A DNA stretch of 64,000 nt from Nomascus leucogenys. Taxonomy: Eukaryota > Chordata > Mammalia > Primates > Hylobatidae. The position numbers and the translations under genes were made by a program. The DNA lies in contig NC_044398.1 of NCBI RefSeq assembly GCF_006542625.1, forward strand, positions 10,465,839-10,529,838, read 5' to 3'. How positions within the stretch are numbered: the first letter of the stretch is position 1; every line of letters begins with the position of its first letter. Below, piece after piece: positions 11,064-23,470 of the stretch. A model generated the notes under the pieces. It had not been told where the DNA came from and ran no database searches. It was given only the letters and a program-made list of their open reading frames with translations.

Positions 11064-12257
11064 TGTTGAGAGACTTACGTAGCAAAAGGTACATAAATTT
11101 CATCCAACCACCCAAATTAACGTAGGAAGTAAAGTGTGTGAGGTGGCATATAGCCTCAACAGTTGGAACTAATAGTAGATACATTTTAAATGGAAAACTA
11201 AAAAAGGGTAGTTCTTCATATACCAGTTTTAAAATATTGAGTTTGAGGAGCTTGTGGGACTTCTGAGTGGCACTCACTCTGGAGACATATCTGAACTGGC
11301 AATGCTGATTTAAGAGTATTGCCTACGGGCAGGAGGGTGGGCAAGAGAGAGAAGGGAAAAGAAACAGAAGGCAGGAAAAAGTTTAGAAAAGATGTTCACC
11401 AAAAAATTAACCGTTGCCAGTCATGTCTGGGTGGTAAGATGGATTGTGAGTGACTGCTTTCTTTATAATATCATTCCTCTTGCATCGTTCAGATTTGCTT
11501 TTCAATGAGCATTACTATTTTTATCAAAATATCATTCCACTCCTGATTTTAGAGATGAGAAAAACTGCCAAATAGCCTGAGAACAAGCAATTTCTTGAGA
11601 TTTAGAAATCTAGGATTGTTATCCTGATACACTTTCCAAAAAATCTAGGTGAAAGCATTACTTTTATTAACAAAGAATGAACTAATATATAATGAAACTT
11701 CTGACTCTTATTATCAGAAGCCATTTTTTCCTCTGGATATGTTGTTAATATGTAAAGTTTCTGAAGCTTGATTTCTACTTCTCCTATCTTGAATTTTTCT
11801 CTTAGAAATGCTGTATGTAGGTCCTATACACACACACAAAACAGCAATTACATGTATGGAATTCCTATTAAAATCTGTTTCACGCTTAAACAACTAAGGT
11901 GTAGAAAATGTTTATATCTGGCATAATAATAAAATTATATTTACAGTAAGTACAATAACATCACTTAATTCCTACTCATTTGTTTTGTTGCTATTCACAA
12001 CACTTCCCTCTAGTGTTCATACAAGTACATAAATTTCAGCGAAGCACCAGACACCTAGATTTTTATATATGATAAGCTTAAAATTCCAAGTATTTATCAT
12101 AATTTGCTTATTTTAACTTTTTCTGCCATATAAACTAACCAAGAGAATTTGGGATATATTCTGTTTCCCCATGGTCTGCAGCCATGGGTTATTTTTCACT
12201 CAGCAGAATTTTAAGACACATTTTGCTTAAAATTTTGCACTGAAGAGCAAACAAATA
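11064..12257. other. unassigned AT-rich spacer
   Basis: No recognised repeats or genes. Confidence 0.45.
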
Positions 12258-12387
12258 CAGTTGTCTCTCTGCAGCCATGAGATTGGTTTCAGGACCCCCT
12301 GCAGACCCCAAAATTCAAGGATGCTCACACCCCAATGTAAAATGATGTATCATTTGCATTTAATCTATACACAACCTCCCATATACT
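12258..12387 (-). mobile_element. MER2-like Tigger-type DNA transposon, part 1
   Basis: It starts with cagttgtctctctg beside a TA and shows 'ttggtttcaggaccccctgcagacccc' and 'aaattcaaggatgctca', typical of MER2. Part 2 is at 12680-12902. The pair of ends (cagt...actg) flanked by TA fits Tc1/mariner-type insertion. Confidence 0.8.
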
Positions 12388-12679
12388 TTTTTTTTGAGAT
12401 GGAATCTTGCTCTGTTGCCCAGGCTGGAGTGCAGTGGGGTGATCTTGACTCACCACAACCTCCACCTCCCGGGTTCAAGCAATTCTCCTGTCTCAACCTT
12501 TCTAGTGGCTGGGACTATAGGTGCACGCCACCACGCCTGGCTATTTTTTGTATTTTTAGTAGAGACAGGGTTTCACAAAATTGGTCAGGCTGATCTCAAA
12601 CTCCTGACCTCAGGTGATCCACACACCTTGGCCTCCCAAAGGGCTGGGATTACAGGCATGAGCCACCATGCCAGGCAAT
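12388..12679 (-). mobile_element. AluS-type SINE, antisense
   Basis: Complete antisense Alu from a poly-T start to 'accatgccaggca'. The target duplication is cctcccatatact (12375-12387) and cctcccatatgct (12680-12692), one mismatch in 13. It interrupts a MER2-like element. Confidence 0.95.
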
Positions 12680-12902
12680 CCTCCCATATGCTTTAAATCA
12701 TCTCAAGATTATTTATAATACATAATACAATGTAAATGCTATGTAAGTGGTTGTTATATTGTGTTTAATTTGTTTTACTTTTTATTATTGCACTGTTATT
12801 TTTTATTGTGTTTTTTTCCCAAATATTTTCAATCTATGGTTGGCAGAATCCGCAGATATGTAACCTATGGATGTTGAAACCACAGATACAAAAGGCAGAC
12901 TG
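12680..12902 (-). mobile_element. MER2-like Tigger-type DNA transposon, part 2
   Basis: Continues the element of 12258: 'tttaaatcatctcaagatta', 'taatacaatgtaaatgctatg', 'atattttcaatctatggttgg', 'gttgaaaccacagata', ending cagactg followed by TA at 12903. Confidence 0.8.
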
Positions 12903-13039
12903 TACTTAATAAATTTTAACTCAGTATTGTATTAGGTATCACATTAAAAGAAAAAAACTGAAAACTTTCATGATTCACTTGGAATAAAGTATTCTTCATT
13001 CAATCATTACTGAGTAACTTCTTTTTGTTTTACACATTA

Positions 13040-13225
13040 TGCTAAATTTCTTACATAGATTATAGCATTTGATCTCCCACAAACTCTATGCAGCAGATGT
13101 TATTATCCCCATTTGACAGATAAAAAAATTAAAGCACAAGCAGGTGAAATGATTTCCCCAAGGTAACATACTTATAGAGACGATTCAAACTTAGACTGCT
13201 AAATCAAACCCAAGGATCAATGTGA
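13040..13225 (-). repeat. MIR SINE, antisense
   Basis: 'attatccccatttgacagataaa', 'gtgaaatgatttccccaaggtaacata' and 'ttcaaacttagactgct' match the antisense MIR core in order. Confidence 0.75.
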
Positions 13226-13552
13226 AAATAAATACGTGTAAAGTATACAGTTAGGTACTCACATTATCTGTCTTCAACTTAGAGCTTCATCATAGTATAA
13301 ACATTGTATTAGCACATCAAGTTTCAGTGAATGCTTTTTTGGAGGAGGAGGTCTTAGAGCTGAGCATTAAAGGATGTCTGTCTAAGCATTTTCAGAGTTG
13401 ACTGTTCATTGAAAAGTATTTATTGTATATCTGCTTTGAAATAGGCATTGTGGCTAAGCTAGTACCTGGGTACTACAGGTGAGGAAAGAGGAAGGTTAGT
13501 CTAAGCAGAAAAACCTAAAGGTGGGAAAACACAAAGGACATTTGTTAAAATA

Positions 13553-13577
13553 TGTGTGTGTGTGTGTGTGTGTGTGT
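13553..13577 (+). repeat. (TG)n microsatellite
   Basis: About 12 uninterrupted TG dinucleotides; likely length-polymorphic. Confidence 0.95.
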
Positions 13578-15365
13578 TAGAGTAGGGCTAGGAGTGGGGT
13601 GTGGGCTGAGGATGGATCACTGCTGTCTCATAATCTAGATGAAAGGCTTCACTTTGTTTTTTTCTGGAATCTGCATCATATTCCTTCTGGGAGCCTGAGA
13701 ATAGTGAAAGTGAAAAAAGATTTTGCACCACTCTGGCACAAAAATAATAAATCACAGATTTCCAAAATGGCCCAATCGTGTTTTTCAATGCTTACTGCCA
13801 ACATAAACTCCTTCATTTCAGAACCCCCACCGTGACCCATTGCTTTTTGCCCAATTCAAGTTAAAATGCTATTTTTTCCTGGGGAATATTGTACTAAAAA
13901 AGATGACTAAAAATAAAAGCCTTTGACATTCCAAGGAGAGTACCCCAGTGTGATACTGACAGATGCTTAGTGGCAACCAGAAAATGGATGTCCTTCTTGG
14001 CTAAATATATCACAAAAGCCCTGCTTAGTTCAAGCTTCTTCCTACCCTTCAAAGCTTTTGTTTAATAGTGAGGTTACTTCACTGATTCTTTTAGCAAACA
14101 TTTCTTGATCCTCTGATAGGTGCCAAGCAAGATGGCAGCTGCTGCCTATTTGGGAGCCCATGTCCATCTCAGATCTACTAATATCAGAATCTACTCAAAC
14201 CTACATTTACCAAGGTACCTTGGGCTCTTGAACTCACCTTCAGTTAACCAGAGGCCCACCTCAGTGACGCTCACACAGATTTTTTTAGGATGAAAATGTC
14301 AGAATTTTCATTAAAAAAAAAAACATGAAAATATATACGTATCTCAAATGTTAGCATGGGTACTTCTCAGTAAAGGGATTGTGTTTATTTTCTTCTTTTG
14401 GCTTATTTTTTTCTACTTCTTACCTTATATCCATTTATTGTGTATCACTAGCACTAAAATTCTGGCAAGTGATTATGGTATCAGAATTAAAATAGTTAAC
14501 CCTAGCTAAAGAGCAAAACTGAATAATTCTGAGGTTAAAATGCTAAGTAATTCCAAATCAATCTCCAAGCTCGTACATTTGAACTCATTCACATGACATA
14601 ATGCTCCTGAAAAAACATATTTGTAACATATATGTGTATATATAACATGTAAAACATTATATGTATATATACACGCATATGTGTGTGTATATATATATAA
14701 AGACTAATGAAAGGAGAAACAGACTGGACAAAAAGTGGCTATTAACATGTAAAAACAAAAAGTAAATGTTCTCCATTCACTCACTTTTCTGCATTTTAAT
14801 TTCTTTTAATTCCAGCCATAAATCCTTTCATCTAAAATACCAGGCTTTCCATCTCCACAGTGTTTGGAATTTTAACTGAATTTCATTTTGTGGCTAATTT
14901 TTGTCACTAGAGGGAGTGGTTGATCTTTTTTTCTTTTTAAGCAAGTTCTTAAATTGCTAAGAAAACATTCCTTTTTTCTTTAGTATGCTTAATTTAACAT
15001 ACAGTTTTGAATTGTGAATACATGGTAAGAGTTGTGGGTATTTATGAAGTGTCCGAAGGGCCTTCTAATTTTCTGCTTTTGGTTACAATTTTGTAGCTAC
15101 TCCTATTGAATTCAGCACAATTTTGAGGTTAGTAAAACTTTTTTTCTTGCATTTTAGTTGTTTTAAAAATGAACTCCTTCTGCTAACATCACAATTATAT
15201 AGCTGTAAAAGTAAAAGTAATGTAAGAGAAAGTCATTAGTGTTTTGAGAGATAGTTTTATTCTTTAATAAACGATTTTGGAGTAATTCTGAAGGCACAAT
15301 TAATGCAATATTCTAGATTACAAGAAAAATAATTATTGAAACTATGTTTTAAAAAAAGATAAAAC
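13578..15365. other. unassigned spacer with a (TATG/TA)n tract
   Basis: Apart from a degenerate TATG/TA/TG tract at about 14622-14700, I recognise nothing. Frames at 13588-13835 on both strands are short and unconvincing. Confidence 0.45.
14622..14700 (+). repeat. AT/TG-rich degenerate microsatellite
   Basis: Alternating tatatg, tatata and tgtg runs with interruptions. Confidence 0.8.
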
Positions 15366-15372
15366 AGTTCTT

Positions 15373-15653
15373 GGCCTGGTACAGTGGCTCACGCCTATGC
15401 TTGAGCTCAGGAGTTTGATACCAGCCTGGGCAACGTGACAAAATCCCATCTCTACAAAAATATACAAAAAATAGCCAGGCATGGTGGTGCACACCTGTAG
15501 TCCCAGCTCCTTGGGAGGCTAAGATGGGGCGATGGTTTGAACCCAGGAGGCAGAGATTGCAGTGAGCCGAGATCACACCACTGCACTCCAGCTTGGGCAA
15601 AAGAGCAAGACCCTGTGCCGAAAAAGAAACAAACAGGCAAACAAACAAACAAA
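15373..15653 (+). mobile_element. AluJ-type SINE with internal left-arm deletion
   Basis: It starts 'ggcctggtacagtggctcacgcct' and then jumps to 'gcttgagctcaggagtttg', lacking about 35 bp around 'gtaatcccagcactttggg'. The rest, including the middle A-rich linker and the right arm, is present, with a (CAAA)n tail. agttctt occurs on both sides (15366-15372, 15654-15660) as the target duplication. Confidence 0.93.
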
Positions 15654-17999
15654 AGTTCTTAGCATATACTTGGATCATAGTAAATAGTTATTAAGCTGAC
15701 AACAGTGATTTAAAAAAAAAAATCAGGACTCCAGGATTAGTCAATCTTTAGTTTGTCTGGTGTATCATCTACTAAAAAAAAAAAAAAAAAAAAAGGAGAG
15801 CTGAAATTTAGATGTAAACACCATTTATATTTGTACAAGTCTCTCTATCAAAGGCAGGTTTCACACACTACCAGCTAATAAAATTCCCTAAATAACTGCA
15901 ATAAAAGTTTTAAACAAGAATTTCTGGGTAACTCCCAATCAGAATGGTAACATAAACAGTGCACCACAGTTCTTAAGCTTTTTGGCCAGGCCAGGTCATC
16001 AGGGAAATTTTTGAAGCGGCTGCTGCAGAATTGTATCTTGTTTCCCAGGCCTGTTACCAGCATGTCAATCAATGACAAAAATACAGACAATGAAAGTAGA
16101 CAAAGGCTTTCTGAGGTGATCACAGAATATGAAAAATAACATAAAAATATAGAAAGCTGTGTTTTATGTCTGCCCAATGTAACCACTGGCATTTGTCATC
16201 AACATTTTTCTCCATTAGTGCTGCTCTTAAAATTACAACCTGTTTGTTCAGAGGAGCAAAAGGAAGGGAAAGCAGAAAGCAATTTGTGACCTGCTTTAAA
16301 TACCCAGCTTGAAATCACAGCAAATCTGGTGCCTTGATGCATTGATGCCAGGGTACTTTTGATGATGGCTAGCCATTTAGAATTTTAAGCCATGGAGGAT
16401 TTTGTCTTCTCATCCATGAAGAGGTATATTTTAAAGAGCAATTTTTCTTGCCTGTTGTGAAAGAAAACCTTCCCAGGAAGCAAATACCTCCTCCGTCATA
16501 TTAGAATGCACTCATCCAGAGCCAACTAAGTTTAAGAAAATTACATCTCAGAGCGTGGTCCATTATGCCCTGTGAACTTACTCTTCTCCAAGGCCTATGC
16601 ACCTTGATCAGGGATCAATTGGCACTAATTCTGGGTAGTGCCTGATATTCCTAGTAAGCTCCCCATTCCTCTTCATCTTTTTATTCCTACAGTCAGCATG
16701 ACTTAGTATGAGTTCCCAGTTTACAGATGAATTAGAGGTTTGGAGACTTCCTGGTGTCTTCTTTGGGTTCAAATACATTCAGTGACAGAGCTTTATCCAA
16801 ACAAAATATTTTACTCCTCTTTATCTCTCTCCTTGTTTGTTCTTTTGAGCTTTTCCATACAGCCAAGGGCAGATAACATGTACAGGCTCTGAAGCTTGAT
16901 ACCATTTTTCCAAATAGCAATGCCAAGGTTGCTTTCAAAGGAGCTTCAACTTAAAAAGTTAATTTGGAGGTTTATCTGTGGGAAAGAGGCTAGGATATTA
17001 CAAGATATTTTTATATTATCAAGACAAATGGTCTCACCCAAAACTACCATAACCAATGAAAATGCCTTGGAAAAAATAAATAAAATGGCACCCAACAAGT
17101 ACCTGGAAGTGAAGCACCACTTAAAATGAGCTTACTTTGACATTTAATCATTGCATTTGATCCACAGATTACTCTGGGTCTTGTACGTAAGAAGTACTAC
17201 GGAAGCAGGAAGTGTCTGCTTAAAATACAGACCTTCATGGGTTATCGAAGGTAATAGGAAACAAGTTCCACAAGTGACAGGAAATACCAGGGGAGTGATA
17301 GACTGGGCAGTCTCCTAGTGCCAACTGCTCTGCCAAATGCCACACAGCCACATCCCAGGCATCTGTGCATATTTGCTTCCATTTCAGGGAAGGGGGTGAC
17401 TTGTGTGTTCAAAGACTAGAGGGCTTCCCTCAGAGAGGAAGAAGAAGAAACCCCATAAGAAAAAGGAGGAATTTCATTTTTAAGCATTCTAAAAACATCA
17501 CAGCCTCTGACAAAGGGGTATCAGGACAAATGGAGAGTAGAGATAAAGTATCCAACTGAGGGTGTTGAGAAGGATGGCGATGGTTCAGAAAAGGTAAAAA
17601 TAGAACCATTTCTAAGATTGCTAGACAGGGTAATTCTTCCCTCAAAAGCATACTTATTGAAGGACACTAAAGTTTTTGTTTGTTTGTTTTCTGGTTAAAA
17701 GGAGGGGGTATGTGCTACTCCAGCAGTAAAAGCATCTCAGTTCTTGCCATTGACATTAACTGAAATAAACGATGTCTGCATGTGGGGGAAAAAAAAAAAA
17801 ACAACAAGGGAATTCCAAAGTCATTGTGAGAAGGGGTGTTCCCTGGGCAAAATGCACCATGCCAAGATTTTCCTATTGAATGTCAAAAATGACATTTTTT
17901 CCTGACCTTTATAAAAAAATAGTATCTTGCCCTCTACCTTATTCCTGTGAATGAAATGAGGGACTTGGAAGTTGTTTACTGAAATGGGTTGGCCTGATA
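15654..17999. other. unassigned spacer
   Basis: Contains an A21 run at 15774-15794 and a short A run near 17790. Otherwise no repeat, RNA gene or exon recognised. Confidence 0.45.
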
Positions 18000-18120
18000 T
18001 GGTGGAAAGAAGGCTGGAGTAGCAGTTGTCAGGCCTAGATACGCGACCCTCCTTGAGTGACTTAACCTTGCTGTGTCACTTACCTAAAAATTAAGGGGTT
18101 GTGACAGATAATTTTAAGAA
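18000..18120 (+). repeat. MIR-type SINE fragment
   Basis: 'gtggaaagaaggctggagtagcagttgtcaggcct' followed by 'gtgacttaaccttgctgtgtcac' resembles a MIR-family SINE of the 'precedes lesion' layout. Identification is by eye and weak in the second half. Confidence 0.5.
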
Positions 18121-19392
18121 TCTTTTCCTTCTCTAAAATCTTATGGTTTTTTTCCCCTTAGAGGAATGACTTTCACAAATATAGGGACCCTTAAAATTAT
18201 TGTGCTCTATTAATGAAGGAGGGGCAGATAGGCTCCCCCTGCCAGAAGGAATCCTTTCTGACATCCTTTGCAAAGCCCATTCATTCACAACATAGCAGCT
18301 TAGATGAGACTCACTTTCATACACCTGGGAATCCAGAGAAGAACAGGCAGGGAAAGCCTGCAGCATTCTGCAACTGCAATCAGAGACGGCCATAATGACC
18401 ACGGCCTGCACACTAATGTCTATGTTCTATGGCTGCAAAATTGGGGAGATTCATTATATTCCTGGGAACTGGCAATCAGAGAGACTCAGAGCACTGAAGA
18501 AAAGCCAAAATAATTATATGAAACTACAGCACTCTGGAGAAAAATAAAATGTCATCATAACATTTTCATAATTTATTTCTTCATTAGAAAGTCAGGAAAA
18601 TTAGGGTTCTCATATCCTGTCTTTCCTTCTGACTCAGACTGGAATATGTGAGAACTCCCCTGGCAGAGGAACAGAAAAGCAGGGAGGCTGGTTAGATGCA
18701 TTTTACTGACATTTATTGGTGCTCCATTTTCTGTTTTCTAAGACAGTTGGTTGACCTATTTACACAAATTGTTCCTTTTCTTTTACTACTTGCCTCCTGT
18801 GATAACCTGGTAGGATAGAGTGGCTAAGTCTTAGTTACCTGCTTCGTGCATTTTCTCTACTCATCAGTTTAGAGCGACTCCCCAACCAACCCCATGACCT
18901 CACCCTAGCCAGTTGGGGAGAACAGCAGGATTCTTGCATGGCTTATTTTGTGTTTACTGGAAGCAGATTCCTGCCCTAAAGGAAGAGAGGAATTGATTAC
19001 TAATTCCTTTGAGATATCTTCTTTTGAGCTGTGGCTCCTCTCCAACTGAGCAAACACAAGAGTTATTGTAACCGATATTCACAGATTATTCAGAGATAAA
19101 ATTTTGGCCAATGGCTCCAACCTTGTCCCATGAATCCCTGGATGCCCGACCTTTTCACAGGATACCAATTTGACTGAAACACTGACCTTTATCTCTTCAT
19201 TCATAACAAATGTCTCATCTCAAAGGGTCAGTAAAATGACCAAGAGGCAAATTTCAGAGGAGGTTAGAAACATGTGAAATAGTCTCTGAATGAACATGCC
19301 TTGGCCCTATGCTAAAATAAGCATGGGTCTCTCTGGATATATAAATGCTAGTATAGTAACAAGGTGGCTAGAGGAGAGTTCCAGGTCCTAGG

Positions 19393-19690
19393 TGATAGTA
19401 GTCTATATTTCTATGAAAATATAATGCCAGCCACATATGTAACCCATACATTTTCTAGTACCCACATTAAAATATAAAAAATAAATTTTATTAATAGATA
19501 TTATTTAGCCCAATATATCCAAATTATTATTTCAACATTTCAATATTTAAACATCCTTTTTTGCACAACAAATGTTTGAAATCTGGTATGTGTTTTGCAC
19601 TTCTCGATTCAGGCTAGCCATATTTCAAGTGTTCAGTAGCCATACGTAGCCAGTGGCTACTCAGTTGGATGGCAGAGGTCCGTCTGGGAT
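19393..19690. mobile_element. hAT-type non-autonomous DNA transposon (MER family, subfamily not assigned)
   Basis: The blocks 'ctatgaaaatataatgccagccacatatgtaa', 'ttttctagtacccacattaaaa', 'tagcccaatatatccaaa', 'tgaaatctggtatgtgttttgcactt' and 'ctagccatatttcaagtg..cagtagccat' are those of a common human hAT-Charlie-like MER element ending 'gtggctaccgtattggaca'. I do not trust my memory for its exact name. Confidence 0.65.
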
Positions 19691-19764
19691 AGGAAATTTC
19701 GTCTCATTAAAAAGTATTCACATAGTACCATTAAAAAATATTTAGATTGTACTTAAGAATTTAG

Positions 19765-19935
19765 GGTACAGGCTCAGACTCCTGGGGTCCACCTATTAGC
19801 TGTGTAACTTTGGACAAGATACTCACCTTTCTAAACCTCAGTTACTTTCCATAAAAGGGCCCAGTAATCATACTTGCTTTCACAGAGTTGATGGGACAGA
19901 GGAGGCTCAGTAAATGTGCATTGGCATTACTCTCT
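19765..19935 (+). repeat. MIR SINE
   Basis: 'tattagctgtgtaactttggacaagatactcacctttctaaacctcagtta' is the MIR core. The tail has 'aggctcagtaaatgtgcattgg'. Confidence 0.7.
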
Positions 19936-20150
19936 TCATTTATTTACCCTACTCTATTTACTGAAAGCCTTTTATGAATTAGATGCTCTGAGAAATAAGA
20001 CAACTCCATATATTTTCCAGAATACAGAATATTCCTTTGACCTCAAGGGACTCAAAATCTAGCACAAGTGATGGCTGTTTACATAACTAAGTAATAGATG
20101 GTTACAATTTTAAAATAGAGGTAAACATAAAATGCTCTGAAAGTCTAGAG
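19936..20150 (-). repeat. L2 LINE 3' end, antisense (probable)
   Basis: 'cttttatgaattagatgctctg', 'tttgacctcaagggactcaaaatctag' and the following 'gatggctgtttacataactaagtaa' follow the antisense L2 tail at low similarity. Confidence 0.45.
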
Positions 20151-20221
20151 AACCGAAAAATTCAGTGGTGCTATGGAAAGAAAAAAAGAGGAAAAGAGAA
20201 AGAGAGAGAAAAGGATAAAGA

Positions 20222-20520
20222 GGCTGGGCACAGTGACTCATGCTTATAATCCTAGAATTTGGGAGGCCAAGGCGGAAGGATTTTTTGAGCCCAGTAGTTC
20301 AAGACCAGCCTGGGCAACATAGTGAGACCCCATATCTACAAAAAATAAAAAATTATCTGGTCATGGTGAAGTGCCTGTAGTTCCAGCTACTTGAGAAGCT
20401 GAGGCAGGAAGATCACTTGAGCCCAGGAGTTGGAGGCTGCATTGAGTTGGGATTACACCACCGCACTCCAGCTGGCCTGGGTGACAGCGGGAGGCCCTGT
20501 CTTAAGAAAAATATAGAGAG
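20222..20520 (+). mobile_element. AluJ-type SINE
   Basis: Both arms present, with AluJ-like bases ('gagcccagtagttcaagaccagcctgggcaacat', 'cttgagcccaggagttggaggctgca'). The right arm carries a small insertion, 'cagctggcctgggtgac'. The tail is short, followed by GA-rich sequence. Confidence 0.93.
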
Positions 20521-21034
20521 AGAATTAACAAGCTCTGATTTGCGGTGTTTGCCACTTTCCATGATGTAAATACTCCCATCATGGCTGATTTCGAGCTGCC
20601 GAAAGTATTACTGCATATTTAACAATCAGCAATCAGCTCTTTCTAGACAGTATGGGCTAGCTCCAGCACACCCCTGGGAAAATTTCAACTTACAGGAAGA
20701 AGCATAGTTAGCCAAAGAAGTGGGCTAGCAGCCCAGCCTGGAGAGATAAGTAGGAGAGGAAAGAGAACTTACAGTAAAGTAGAAGAATGAGTGAAAAAAA
20801 TTAAGAGGGATGAAAGTGCGGGATGAAAGTGCATGATGAATCAAAAAAACAGTAAGCTCTTTGGGTTGGAGTATAAGATGCCTTAGAGGATAAAACAGGA
20901 AATGAATCTGGAAAGATGGCTTAGGATCACATCATAATGAAAATGGAATCAGGAATAGGAGAGGAAAACAGGAAATTTACCAAAGCCAGAGTTGGAAAGT
21001 AACAAGAAAAATGTAGCACTTCATATTTCACAGA
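20521..21034. other. unassigned spacer
   Basis: No repeat or gene recognised. Confidence 0.45.
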
Positions 21035-21092
21035 ACACTTAACGTGCATTTTCTCACTTATTCCTAATACAGACCTATGCAGTAGGCACTCC
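21035..21092 (-). repeat. MIR SINE, antisense, left part
   Basis: 'attttctcacttattcctaatacagacctatgcagtaggcact' follows the antisense MIR ('cctcacaacaaccctatgaggtaggtact'). It is broken at 21093 by an LTR and resumes at 21569. Confidence 0.65.
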
Positions 21093-21568
21093 TGTAGTGG
21101 GTTAAATACTGGCCCTCCAAAAGATCTGTCCACTTGGGAACCTCAGAATGTGACTTTATTTGGAATAAGGGTCTTTGCAGATGTAATTAAGGTAAGGACC
21201 TTGAGAAGAGATTATCTTGGATTAGGGTGGACCCTGAATCCAATGACATGTGTCCTAACAAGAGACAGAAAAGGAGAGACTTGGAGACACAGAGGGAGAG
21301 GCAAGGGAGGAAGGTGAAGGCAGACTGGAGTGAAAGAGACTGGAGTGATGCATCTGCAAGCCAAGGAACACCGAGGCTCGCCAGCCACACCGGAAGCTGG
21401 AGGAGAGGCATGGAAGAGAGTTGCCCTCAGAATCTCCACAAGGAACCACCCTTGCACATACCTTTGTTTCAGACTTCTGGCCTCCAGAAGCCTGTAAGAA
21501 CACATTTCTGCTGTTTAAGCCACCCAGTTTGTAGTCATTTGCTAGGGCAACCCTTGGAAACTCATACA
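21093..21568 (+). mobile_element. solo MLT1-like MaLR LTR
   Basis: Begins tgtagtgggttaaatactgg. Then come 'gtgactttatttggaataagggtctttgcagatgtaatta', 'ggtggaccctgaatccaatgacatgtgtccta', a GA-rich middle, 'acttctggcctccagaagcctgtaagaacacatttctgctgttt' (polyadenylation region) and 'aagccacccagtttgtagtc', ending 'aactcataca'. About 476 bp, no internal region seen. Reading frames of up to 121 codons across it are shadows in a GA-rich LTR. The MLT1 class is likely; the exact subfamily is not settled. Confidence 0.8.
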
Positions 21569-21705
21569 GCCTTTGAAAAGAGATGGGCATGAAATTGAGG
21601 CTTGAGAGAGATGAAGTTACCCTTTCAAAACCATTGGCCTAGAATCTGGTGAGGCCGGAGCTGGAACTCAAGTCTTCTGGCAGCTGGTCTAGTGCTCAAC
21701 TTATT
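21569..21705 (-). repeat. MIR SINE, antisense, right part
   Basis: 'gaaattgaggcttgagagagatgaagttaccctttcaaaaccat' and 'tgaggccggagctggaactcaagtcttctggc' continue the antisense MIR interrupted by the LTR. Confidence 0.7.
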
Positions 21706-23309
21706 TCACATGGGCTTGCCTTTTGAAGAACACATGGGGATCCAGGAAAAGTGTAGAAGCTACATTAGGCTGCTTCACGCTAGGGAGAAGCAAAATGTAA
21801 GCTTCACTTCCTGCCCAGAACACAGAATCAGACTTTTTTGTCTTTTCCTCAACATCCCCAACTGCCTATACCCATGAATGTGTTTATAAAGAACCCAGAC
21901 CAGGGCAGTCAGCTAGGGCCCAAGGACTAGCTGGCATTATGGTAGTGTTGGGCCTCTGGGCAGCCCCAAATGTGGTTGTCCTTAGGCTGTTTTTCCTCAC
22001 GGCTCACGCCCTGTGGGTGTGTGTGGAGCTACCCTTTGGCCTAGCCTGAGAGAGGAAAGTCACTTGAGGAACTGAGTGATTTTTGCCACCACTGAAGGAT
22101 TTGACAAGTGTATACCAAGGGTTTCCACTGTCTTCAAGGACACTGAACATACCCTGGAGGACCTGTGGCCAGGTTACTTCTAGAAACAGAGTGGAGTCTC
22201 ACCAGCACATGGGTGCGAGGCACATTCGCTCTGTCTTGCTCTATAAACTCTGCTGAAGTACTTCGCCTTCTGGGGGGAATAAAACGGAATAAAATGTTTC
22301 TGAAAATTCATTGAAAGTGTTATCTTTACATTTCTAGACATCCCCATGACCCTCGGGGTAAGAAAGGCGACATCCAGCCTCTAGCGGTACACACAGTGCA
22401 AACCAGCAGAGTGGACTGATCAGCTCTGGAAATCTTTTTGCCATTCTTTCTCCAGGTACGAATTTCAAGGAACTGTTTCTTGGCTATTCATGCTGCCAGG
22501 GCTGTGCCCTTATTGATTTCAGCGTAACCACCACAGCTACGTGCACCCTCAGCACGAGAGGTTCTTCTATTGTGGTTTCTTCACAGCAACCAGGGTTGTT
22601 CCTTTGGGATGAGGTTCTAGCAGGAGATAAGAATGGCTGCTCCTGCCTCAGCCTCTGCACTGAGCCACTGTGCCTGGCCATACCCTTTTAGTATTATTGA
22701 TACCCTATCTTCAGTGAACTAAAGAGGAACCTTAGAGAACCAGTCTTCCTCCCCTTCAATTGCCTTAAAAGGAGGGGGAACCCTCACAATAAATCTTCTT
22801 AATATCACCAGAGTAAGGAATGCCAACTGCAGTTCAGAAAGAGAATCTTCTCATATAAAGAGCTTCCAAACTTTATAAAGATACTCAGAAATTCAAGCTC
22901 CATCCAATTATGTGAGTTTTTACATTTTTAAAATATTTCCGAAAGTTCACCTTTGATTTAAATTGTTTGCGGGTTTTCCTGCAGATTTGGGTGTCTCTTA
23001 CTTCTCATTTGATTTCTCCTTTTATTAGTTGTGCTGGGAAGGCTTGTTTGTTCTGTGACTACTGGAAAGTTCCACATAAACTGACTTCAAGCTATGCAGG
23101 TGCTCACAGCTTTTGGAGAAGAATGCCATCGCATCACATATACCTGGACACCAATCATCCCAGCACACTTCCTGTGATGCCCAGGCACTGCTGACCACAT
23201 CAGTCAGACATCTTCTCTGTTTCCCATGGCAGCAGGGGCTGAAACAAACTCTGCAAATCCAGTTCGTAGTTTTAAAGAAAACTAAATTTACGAAAATGAT
23301 CTCTAGGGA
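21706..23309. other. unassigned spacer with a small Alu scrap
   Basis: A 41-bp antisense Alu remnant lies at 22640-22680. Otherwise no repeat, RNA gene or exon recognised. Confidence 0.45.
22640..22680 (-). repeat. Alu remnant, about 40 bp, antisense
   Basis: 'tcctgcctcagcctc' joins directly to 'tgagccactgtgcctggcca', lacking the intervening block of an Alu head. This suggests an Alu mostly removed by deletion. Confidence 0.6.
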
Positions 23310-23470
23310 AAGTTGCACAGTGGAGTGGAAAGAACACAATCTTTAGAAACGGAGACTTGAATTTGAATCTCAGTTCCAGGATTTACTAGCTATGAAAGCC
23401 TGGGCAAGTTGCTTAACCTCTCAGCCCATTTAATCCTGCATAAAGAATCAATAATAACATGCAATCTACA
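23310..23470 (+). repeat. MIR SINE
   Basis: 'acagtggagtggaaagaacaca', 'gagacttgaatttgaatctcagttcca', 'ttactagctatgaaagcctgggcaagttgcttaacctctca' run in MIR order. Confidence 0.75.

Noticed and set aside
21227..21592. Overlapping frames of 97-121 codons on both strands
   Set aside because: They lie in the GA-rich middle of an MLT1-like LTR, where stop codons are rare by composition.
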